Shown: positions 1-5,096 of the stretch, piece after piece
Layout of the letters: each line of letters starts with the position of its first letter
Position numbering within the stretch: position 1 is the first letter of the stretch
DNA from: JAAZBW01 sp035647855
Lineage (GTDB): Bacteria; Actinomycetota; Actinomycetes; Actinomycetales; Actinomycetaceae
Assembly (NCBI GenBank): GCA_035647855.1
Contig: DASRMP010000083.1
Span: 1-10,866, forward strand
DNA length: 10,866 nt
Reading direction: 5' to 3'
Notes under the pieces: generated by a model
Databases searched by the model: none
What the model was told of the DNA's origin: nothing
The model's input: the letters and a program-made list of their open reading frames with translations, nothing else
Translations under genes and position numbers: made by a program

Positions 1-440
1 GAAACGCCCGGGGGGAGACTGCCGGAGCAGGCGGCCCAGCGGCTCTCGCCTGCGGGCGTGGCGGCTACGGCCGCGGCGGCCGTCTCGGCGAACTCCTGCC
101 ACGACGGCGTGGGCACCGGGCTTCCCGGGCCGTTGACGACCGTGACGCGCCCGTTCTCCTCGAAGAGAATGATCGAGGTGCGGAGAGCGCCGTCGTAGCG
201 GACGTACTGTGCGTCCAGGCCCTCAGCTGCGAGGGAGGCGTGGAAGCCGTCCGACTCGTGGTTCGGCAGGAGGATCAGGAGCGTGGGGCGCGCCCCGAGA
301 GAGCGGAGCGCGCGGGCGACGTTGATGGGTTTCCCACCCGCCAGGGACCCCTGCCGCGTGGCCCGCGAGACCGTCCCCGGGAGGAGCGAGGGGAGGTGGA
401 CCTGATGGTCTCTCGTGGGATTTGGGCACACGACCAGCAT
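1..440 (-). CDS. PfkB-family sugar kinase, 1-phosphofructokinase/LacC type (5' part only)
   Basis: An ATG at 438-440 opens a frame that stays open to the left edge of the window, giving the first 146 residues of a protein of usually about 310. The N-terminus has the 1-phosphofructokinase/tagatose-6-phosphate kinase pattern. CPNPTRD at residues 5-11 corresponds to the family's TPNPALD, AGGKPINVARAL lies at 34-45, NGRVTVVNGPG at 96-106, and SGSLPPG at 139-145. A Shine-Dalgarno AGGAG lies four bases before the start. The family transfers phosphate from ATP to a sugar phosphate or hexose in the cytoplasm. The ATP-binding and catalytic GxGD part lies beyond the window, so activity cannot be judged. 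The usual GGKG is GGKP here. The gene follows the binding-protein gene by 82 bases, across a strong hairpin, and is probably the last visible gene of the uptake operon. Family assignment is firm; substrate is unknown. Confidence 0.87.
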   Translation of the reverse strand, partial: MLVVCPNPTRDHQVHLPSLLPGTVSRATRQGSLAGGKPINVARALRSLGARPTLLILLPNHESDGFHASLAAEGLDAQYVRYDGALRTSIILFEENGRVTVVNGPGSPVPTPSWQEFAETAAAAVAATPAGESRWAACSGSLPPGV

Positions 441-461
441 GGATCTCCTGGCGAAGTGGGA

Positions 462-510
462 CCGGTCCCGTGGGGCCCGGATGGGGGGAGGTTGAGCCCC
501 ACGGGACCGG
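462..510 (-). terminator. Perfect 15-bp inverted repeat: terminator, attenuator or mRNA-stabilising hairpin
   Basis: Bases 462-476 (CCGGTCCCGTGGGGC) are exactly complementary in reverse to 496-510, with a 19-base loop. On the minus strand the stem begins 12 bases after the binding-protein stop and ends 12 bases before the kinase Shine-Dalgarno. No T-run follows it, so a classical intrinsic terminator is not certain, although hairpins without a T-run are often proposed as terminators in GC-rich actinobacteria. It may partly terminate transcription or protect the 3' end of the binding-protein message, lowering kinase output relative to the binding protein. Confidence 0.75.
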
Positions 511-522
511 CGTTCGGGGTTC

Positions 523-1563
523 CTACCGTTCGCACTCGGACATGTACACCGCGTCCGCGCACTCGCCGGACTCGTAGCACTCCTGGGTGATGATGGTGAA
601 ACCGGTCTGGATGTCGGCCGTCACGGTACCGCCGCTCAGCGCGGCGACCGCCTGTTGGACGGCCTGGTAACCGATGTCGAACGGCTGCTGCGCGATGATC
701 GCCTGGATGACGTTCTCCTGCAGCGCCTGGATCTGGGCCGGTCCGGCGTCGAAGCCGATGACGACGATGTCGTCGCGGCCTGCCTGCTCGATACCGGTTG
801 CCACGCCCTCGGCCGCGAAGATGTTCGTGGCGAAGACGCCCACCAGGTCCGGGTAACGCTGGAGCGTCGCGGAGATGATCTGGGCCGCGCGTGCGGGCTC
901 GTTCTGCGCGAACTCCTTGCCCACGTACTCGAAGTTCGAGTCCTTGGCCACGGCTTCCTCGAAGCCCTGGATCCGGAGGTCGGTGGTCGAGATGCCGGGC
1001 TGGTGCCCGACCACGAACACCTGACCGCCCTCGGGGACGAGCTGCTGGATGGCCTCGAAGGCAGCGGCGCCGCCCCCGATGTTGTCCGACGCGATCGCGG
1101 ATGCGGCGATCGACGGGTCCTCGAGCGTGGTGTCCACGAGGATCAGTTCGATGCCGGCGTCAACCGCCTCCTGGAGGGGCCGCTGCATGGCGGTCACATC
1201 AGTGGGCGCGATCAGGAGCGCGTCAGGTCCGGACTCGATCACGGAGGTGACGATCGGCTGCTGCTCGACCGGGTCGAACCGAGCCGGTCCCTGCGTGCTC
1301 ACGTTGACGTTGCCCATCTCCTCGGCAGCGGCGAGCACACCGCACTCCATGGAGATGTAGAACTCGTCACCGATCACGCCCTGGATGAAGGAAATGTCGT
1401 ACTCCTCGCCATCGGCGGGGGCCGCTGTCCCGGTTGTCTCCTCCGCTGCGGTCTCTCCCGCAGTGGTTGGTGTGGGCTCTGGCTCCTCTCCGTTGCCGCA
1501 GGCGGCCAGGGCGGTGGCCAGACCTACAACCAGGGCGGCGAGAACTGCAGTGCTTCGTCGCAT
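523..1563 (-). CDS. Sugar ABC transporter substrate-binding lipoprotein (ribose-type, Peripla_BP_4)
   Basis: This is the 346-residue extracellular receptor of the CUT2-type importer. It captures the sugar outside the membrane and delivers it to the permease. Residues 1-21 form a lipoprotein signal peptide (MRRS, then a hydrophobic stretch) with lipobox LAAC, so Cys22 is the predicted lipid anchor. A flexible linker rich in Glu, Thr, Pro and Ala follows to about residue 52. The two-lobed periplasmic-binding-protein fold begins at YDISFIQG and shows family landmarks: PDALLIAPTD at 113-122, ILVDTT at 141-146 and VVIGFDAG at 267-274. I chose the ATG at 1561-1563 over an in-frame start at 1638 because it is followed directly by the signal peptide and preceded by AGGAAG six bases upstream. 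The start lies one base after the permease stop, so translation is probably coupled. The C-terminal tail holds three cysteines (329, 335, 344), with another at 74. Confidence 0.95.
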   Translation of the reverse strand: MRRSTAVLAALVVGLATALAACGNGEEPEPTPTTAGETAAEETTGTAAPADGEEYDISFIQGVIGDEFYISMECGVLAAAEEMGNVNVSTQGPARFDPVEQQPIVTSVIESGPDALLIAPTDVTAMQRPLQEAVDAGIELILVDTTLEDPSIAASAIASDNIGGGAAAFEAIQQLVPEGGQVFVVGHQPGISTTDLRIQGFEEAVAKDSNFEYVGKEFAQNEPARAAQIISATLQRYPDLVGVFATNIFAAEGVATGIEQAGRDDIVVIGFDAGPAQIQALQENVIQAIIAQQPFDIGYQAVQQAVAALSGGTVTADIQTGFTIITQECYESGECADAVYMSECER

Positions 1564-1564
1564 G

Positions 1565-2662
1565 TCAGTCTTCCTTTCCTCTTCCTGCCAGGCGGCTGAG
1601 AAGTGAGCGCTGACGCAGTCCCCGGGCCGCCGCCGCACGCCGGGTCTGGTCGAGGTAGACGGCCGCGATCATGAAGAATCCGACCGCGACCTGTTGCCAG
1701 TAGGGCTCGATGCCCAGAATGATGAAGCCGTTCCGGAGCGTGGTCGGGATGAATAGCCCGACCACGGTTCCGATGACCGACCCAATTCCTCCGAAGAGGC
1801 TCGTTCCACCGATCACGACGCCGGCGATGACGTCCATGTTCGTGAGCGAATGGCCCGCGATCATGGTCGAGCGGAAGAAGGAGAGATTCACGATACCCGC
1901 GATGCCCGCCAGCATCCCGGCGAATGCGTAGACCTTGATGAGGTGGCGGTCCACGTTGATTCCGACCCGGCGGCACGCCTCGGCGTTCGATCCGACCGCC
2001 CGCGTGTAGAGACCGAACTTGGTCCTGGCGAACATGATCGCGCCGATGGTGACGATCACCGCCGCCACGAGCACCAGGATCGGAATGCCGAAGACCCGCC
2101 CGAAGCCCACGGACTCGACGAGCACGGACGGGACCGCGCGCCGGTCGATTCCGTCCGTGAGTACCTGCGCGAAGCCGAGCACCGCGATGAACGTGCCGAG
2201 AGTCGCGATCATGGCGGGCACCTTCATCTTCGCGACGACGAAGCCGTTCACCATCCCCCAGAACGTCCCGCTCGCGATCGCGACGAGGATGACCACGATC
2301 GCCGTTGACCAGCCGTGGTCTCCCATTCGCTCAGTGGTGATGGACGCCATCACGCCCGAGAAGATGAGCACGGATCCCATCGAGAGGTCGATGCCGGCGG
2401 TGGTGATGATGAACGTGGTGCCGACGCCCAGTATCGCGAGGATCGCGGTGTTGACGGCGATGCCGCGAAAGTTCGACCAGGAAAGGAACGAACCGGGAGC
2501 GAGCGCCGAGAAGACCACGACGATCACAAGGAGCACCAGGAAGATCTGGAACGCCTGCATGCTCGTGAAGCCCCGCGAGGGTCTGGCCGCGGCGATACCG
2601 GTGACGCCGAGGACGTCTTCGTCGAGGTGCGCGCGGGACGGATCGGCCGGGCCGTTGGTCAT
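1565..2662 (-). CDS. Sugar ABC transporter permease (CUT2 / BPD_transp_2 family)
   Basis: This 365-residue integral membrane protein would homodimerise to form the import channel. A hydrophilic N-terminus of about 35 residues precedes the first membrane segment (about 38-55). The following hydrophobic segments fit the 8-10 helices usual for RbsC/FrcC-type permeases. The signature GIDLSMGS at 90-97 matches the family's GGIDLSVGS. FGLYTRAVGSNAEACRRVGI at 216-235 matches the conserved cytoplasmic loop that contacts the ATPase, and GGTSLFGGIG lies at 285-294. The ATG at 2660-2662 overlaps the ATPase stop as ATGA and has GGGAGGAG just upstream inside the ATPase gene. A longer frame to 2935 only runs antisense-like through ATPase coding sequence and was not used. 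The C-terminus is basic (RRAAAARGLRQR). Function is firm; the transported sugar is not defined. Confidence 0.96.
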   Translation of the reverse strand: MTNGPADPSRAHLDEDVLGVTGIAAARPSRGFTSMQAFQIFLVLLVIVVVFSALAPGSFLSWSNFRGIAVNTAILAILGVGTTFIITTAGIDLSMGSVLIFSGVMASITTERMGDHGWSTAIVVILVAIASGTFWGMVNGFVVAKMKVPAMIATLGTFIAVLGFAQVLTDGIDRRAVPSVLVESVGFGRVFGIPILVLVAAVIVTIGAIMFARTKFGLYTRAVGSNAEACRRVGINVDRHLIKVYAFAGMLAGIAGIVNLSFFRSTMIAGHSLTNMDVIAGVVIGGTSLFGGIGSVIGTVVGLFIPTTLRNGFIILGIEPYWQQVAVGFFMIAAVYLDQTRRAAAARGLRQRSLLSRLAGRGKED

Positions 2663-3483
2663 GGCGTCTCCTCCCGGTTGTCCAGAGCGCCGGTCATTGC
2701 GCCCACGAGTTGATCGATGGTGGTGCCTTCGGCGTCGAAAGTGGCGACTCGCTTGCCGTGCCGCAGCACCTGGATTCGGTCCGCGACCTCCAGCACGTGC
2801 GGCATCGAGTGGGAGATGAAGACGACGCCGATGCCCTCGCGTGCCGTGCGGCGCACGAGATCGAGGACGTTCTTGGTCTGGACCACGCCGAGCGCCGCGG
2901 TCGGCTCGTCGAAGAAGATCACCCGGTCCGCCCACGCGGCCGCCCGCGCGACGGCAACCGCCTGACGCTGCCCGCCGGACATGCCCTCCACCGGGCCGGT
3001 GAAGTTGACGACAGCCGCGCCGAGTTTCTTGAAGGTCGCCTCGCCCTGCCGGCGCATCGCGCCCGCATCCATGAAGCCGAGCAGTCCGGCGAGGCCGCCG
3101 CGCATCTTCTCGCGCCCGAGAAACATGTTCTGGATCGGATCGAGGTGGTTGGCCAGGGCCAGGTCCTGGAACACGGTCTCGATGCCGAGCGCCCGCGCCT
3201 TGGTGGGGTCCTCGATCCTGACCTGCTCGCCGTCGAAGACGATCGTTCCCGCGTCCGCGTTCTCGACGCCCGCGAGGATCCGGATCAGGGTGGACTTCCC
3301 GGCACCGTTGTCACCGATGAGGGCGCACACCTCGCCGGCGTAGAGTTCGAAATCCGCTCCTTTCAGCGCCTGCACCTGGCCGTACTGCTTATCGATGCCG
3401 TGAGCCTCGAGGATTGGGGCCGCGCCGTCTCGGCGTGTTGCGGTGCCCGGCGGGGTTCCCGCCGTGCGGGGCGGTTCAGACAC
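2659..3483 (-). CDS. Sugar ABC transporter ATP-binding protein, single-domain CUT2 type
   Basis: This 274-residue cytoplasmic ATPase powers the permease. All motifs are visible: Walker A GDNGAGKST at 57-65, Q-loop Gln106 (VFQD), signature MSGGQ at 168-172, Walker B VIFFDE at 188-193, and switch His225 (FISHS). It has only one nucleotide-binding domain, whereas RbsA/XylG-type CUT2 ATPases have two in about 500 residues. It therefore resembles the half-size FrcA type and probably works as a dimer. The start is the GTG at 3481-3483: GAGGAGGAGG lies six bases upstream, and the proline-rich lead-in to the domain starts there. An in-frame ATG at 3552 would overlap the repressor gene by about 77 bases and lacks such support. 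The GTG start overlaps the repressor's TGA, and the gene's own TGA overlaps the permease ATG. Confidence 0.95.
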   Translation of the reverse strand: MSEPPRTAGTPPGTATRRDGAAPILEAHGIDKQYGQVQALKGADFELYAGEVCALIGDNGAGKSTLIRILAGVENADAGTIVFDGEQVRIEDPTKARALGIETVFQDLALANHLDPIQNMFLGREKMRGGLAGLLGFMDAGAMRRQGEATFKKLGAAVVNFTGPVEGMSGGQRQAVAVARAAAWADRVIFFDEPTAALGVVQTKNVLDLVRRTAREGIGVVFISHSMPHVLEVADRIQVLRHGKRVATFDAEGTTIDQLVGAMTGALDNREETP

Positions 3484-4627
3484 GGGAGTCCTCCTCCTCT
3501 CTGGCTGAGGGGCGATGCGTGTTCGGGGGTTGCTCGCCCGAGCCCCGGGCAATCAGGCGGGCCGGGACGAAGATGACGTCGCCGTCGACTGTGGAAGGGG
3601 CGACCGAGATCGGGGTGGCAACGGCGAGGTCTGCTGTGGACACCCAGGAGTGGTCGAGGCCGAGGGCGGCGGCGGGATCGCATGCCGGGGGCGTGGCGGC
3701 TTGCGTGAGCCCGAGCGCGGCGACGATCTGCCCGGCGGCTGCGGCACCGATCTGCCTGCCTTCGTGGTCCACCACGGTGACGGCGGGGAGTAGATCGCGG
3801 GCCAGCGTGAAATCGCCGTAGCTCAGGTGCGCGATGTGCGTGGTATTCGTGGCGTGAAGGGCGGCCACCATGCCCAGCGAGGTGACGGTGTTGGACGAGA
3901 AGATCGCGGTGGGGGGCTCGGCGGACCTCACGAGATCGGTGGTGACGAGTTCCGCGCCGGAGCGGCCACCACAGTCGAGGCGGACGAGCCGTTCGTCGAT
4001 CTCGATGCCGGCGGCTGCCATCGCGAGCCGGAAACCCTCCTCGCGGAGGCGGAGGGTGTAGAGATCGGGGCGGTCGGAGATGAAGGCGATGCGGGTGTGG
4101 CCGCCGCCGATCAGGTGTCTGGTGGCGGCGCGGGCGTTGCTGATCTCGTCGACGACGATGGAGCGGGCGCCCGGCACCTCAGCGATCCGGTCCAGGAAGA
4201 ACAGTGGGATATCGAATCCGTGAAGCCAGCCGTACTCGCCGTTCGGCGACGGCACGATCGCGAGCGCGGAGACCTTCCGGCTGACCATCGTCCGAAGCAG
4301 TTGCCGCTCGCGCTCGGCGGATTGGCCCGTGCTTGCGACGATCGTGAGCAGTCCCCACTCGAACAGGCGCGCTTCGATGATGCCGGCGAGTTCGGCGAAG
4401 AACGGGTCCAGGAGGCTATCGACCACGAGGCCGACCGAGTTGTCCTTGCCGCTCCGGAGCGAGCGGGCCGCCTCGTCCGGGTGGTAGTCCAGTTCCTTGA
4501 TGGCTTGGAGAACGATTTCCATGGTGGCGGGCGCGACCGTGGCTCCCCCGCTGATGACCCGAGAGACCGTCTTTGTGCTGACGCCGGCGGCGGCCGCGAC
4601 CTCGCGGAGCGTGACCCGGCGCCTCAT
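3476..4627 (-). CDS. LacI-family transcriptional repressor
   Basis: This 383-residue sugar-responsive DNA-binding protein heads the uptake operon. The N-terminal helix-turn-helix is textbook: VTLREVAAAAGVSTKTVSRV at 5-24. The minor-groove hinge helix (AARSLRSG, 53-60) follows, then a periplasmic-binding-like effector domain from NSVGLVVDSLLDPFFAEL (63-80) to LIARGS (358-363). I chose the ATG at 4625-4627 because the helix-turn-helix begins at once, as in other LacI proteins, and GGAG lies five bases upstream. An in-frame GTG at 4759 would add 44 residues with no family counterpart. The segment before the final VPARLIARGS looks about 20 residues longer than usual, and a hydrophilic tail of about 20 residues follows. 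It most likely binds the site at 4795-4808 and represses both its own operon and the divergent GH3 gene until the sugar is present. Confidence 0.95.
   Translation of the reverse strand: MRRRVTLREVAAAAGVSTKTVSRVISGGATVAPATMEIVLQAIKELDYHPDEAARSLRSGKDNSVGLVVDSLLDPFFAELAGIIEARLFEWGLLTIVASTGQSAERERQLLRTMVSRKVSALAIVPSPNGEYGWLHGFDIPLFFLDRIAEVPGARSIVVDEISNARAATRHLIGGGHTRIAFISDRPDLYTLRLREEGFRLAMAAAGIEIDERLVRLDCGGRSGAELVTTDLVRSAEPPTAIFSSNTVTSLGMVAALHATNTTHIAHLSYGDFTLARDLLPAVTVVDHEGRQIGAAAAGQIVAALGLTQAATPPACDPAAALGLDHSWVSTADLAVATPISVAPSTVDGDVIFVPARLIARGSGEQPPNTHRPSAREEEDSRV
3489..3499 (-). promoter_or_regulatory. Strong ribosome-binding site that fixes the ATPase GTG start
   Basis: On the minus strand this reads GAGGAGGAGGA, a triple GAG repeat highly complementary to the 16S anti-Shine-Dalgarno. 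Its last G lies six bases before the GTG at 3483. It sits inside the final codons of the repressor gene and supplies its Glu-Glu-Glu-Asp tail, so the repressor's C-terminal sequence may be shaped by this site. Confidence 0.75.
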
Positions 4628-4779
4628 TGGGGGCTCCGGTCCGGGGCGCGTGGCGGGTTCGCTGGTGTGGCCGCGTTCGAGCTCGGAGACATGCCGTGCA
4701 TCGGAGGCGGATAGCTGCTGCGCCCTCGCATCGGTCCTCCGCGCTACTAAGTACCGCACCTCTGTGTACGGTAAGCGAC

Positions 4780-4809
4780 ACTCTATGGGGCGTATGACAA
4801 CGTTGACAA
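4780..4809 (-). promoter_or_regulatory. Candidate promoter of the repressor-ABC-kinase operon
   Basis: On the minus strand, TTGTCA (4804-4809; five of six bases match the TTGACA -35) is followed after 18 bases by TAGAGT (4780-4785; four of six match TATAAT). Transcription would begin near 4773, leaving a leader of about 145 bases before the repressor ATG. The LacI-type site at 4795-4808 covers part of the -35 and spacer, where a bound repressor would block RNA polymerase. Confidence 0.5.
4795..4808. promoter_or_regulatory. Putative LacI-family operator
   Basis: TGACAACGTTGACA is a 14-bp near-palindrome with one mismatched pair and the CG centre typical of LacI-family operators. It fits TGNNANCGNTNNCA at every fixed position. 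It lies midway between the LacI-type gene and the divergent GH3 gene and overlaps the -35 elements of both proposed promoters. A second TGACAACG at 4804-4811 gives a nine-base direct repeat. Binding by the adjacent repressor is inferred, not shown. Confidence 0.65.
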
Positions 4810-4831
4810 CGGGATCCAGGCAGCCGTTACT
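4803..4831 (+). promoter_or_regulatory. Candidate promoter of the GH3 gene
   Basis: TTGACA at 4803-4808 is an exact consensus -35. Seventeen bases on, GTTACT (4826-4831) is a weak -10 with three matches. The -35 forms the right half of the proposed operator. A start near 4838 would leave a leader of about 260 bases, so another promoter nearer the gene cannot be excluded, although I found none with good elements. Confidence 0.35.
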
Positions 4832-4947
4832 GAAACGTGACCTTCAGGCAGTCGAGGCTCATGCCGCAGTCGTTGAGTGGCCGTGACCAGCGGATGCGCA
4901 GGTGTAGTCGGACTCGCCGCTTTGATCCCTCGCTTGATGAAACCCTT

Positions 4948-5042
4948 CGGCAGGTGTTTGACGCGATGCCACCGTGACCAGGGGGCGCAAGGGATGGGCG
5001 TCCACTCGAGAGTCTGGGCGGGCAAACGGGGGGAACCTGCCG
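4948..5042 (+). repeat. Long-range inverted repeat in the GH3 leader
   Basis: CGGCAGGT at 4948-4955 and ACCTGCCG at 5035-5042 are perfect reverse complements separated by 79 bases. Within the right part, GGGGG (5029-5033) and CCCCC (5047-5051) could instead pair across a 13-base loop, so two mutually exclusive folds are possible. Eight-base matches can occur by chance in sequence this GC-rich. Confidence 0.3.
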
Positions 5043-5096
5043 TGGACCCCCTTCCGAATCCCTAGGCTCTGGGCAGAAGAGAAAAGGGGCTCAAAG

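Larger units (their letters stand above)
4628..5096. other. Divergent intergenic region between repressor operon and GH3 gene
   Basis: No convincing gene lies in these 469 bases. The region holds the presumed shared operator and two divergent promoters around 4780-4831, a minus-strand leader of about 145 bases before the repressor start, and a plus-strand leader of about 260 bases before the GH3 start. The plus leader ends with an A/G-rich stretch carrying AAAAGGGG, whose last G is seven bases before the GH3 ATG. The short frames here have no recognisable protein content. Confidence 0.7.

Noticed and set aside
655..1599. A 314-codon plus-strand frame opposite the binding-protein gene.
   Set aside because: It is antisense to a well-supported lipoprotein gene, has no recognisable domain, and has no credible ribosome-binding site.
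2019..2819. A 266-codon plus-strand frame opposite the permease and ATPase genes.
   Set aside because: It is Met/Thr/Arg-rich, without domains, and antisense to two motif-verified transporter genes.
4628..4759. A longer repressor starting at a GTG at 4759.
   Set aside because: The extra 44 residues precede the helix-turn-helix, have no family counterpart, and would start about 14 bases from the proposed transcription start.
4830..4847. CTGAA/TTCAG inverted repeat with an 8-base centre as a second operator.
   Set aside because: It fails the LacI-type pattern around its CG and has only five-base arms, so chance is a sufficient explanation.
4836..4979. CGTGACC occurs three times in the intergenic region (4836, 4882, 4973), twice as the 10-mer CCGTGACCAG.
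   Set aside because: The 7-mer also occurs inside coding sequence nearby (4610 and 5136), so it is common in this DNA and not a convincing regulator array.
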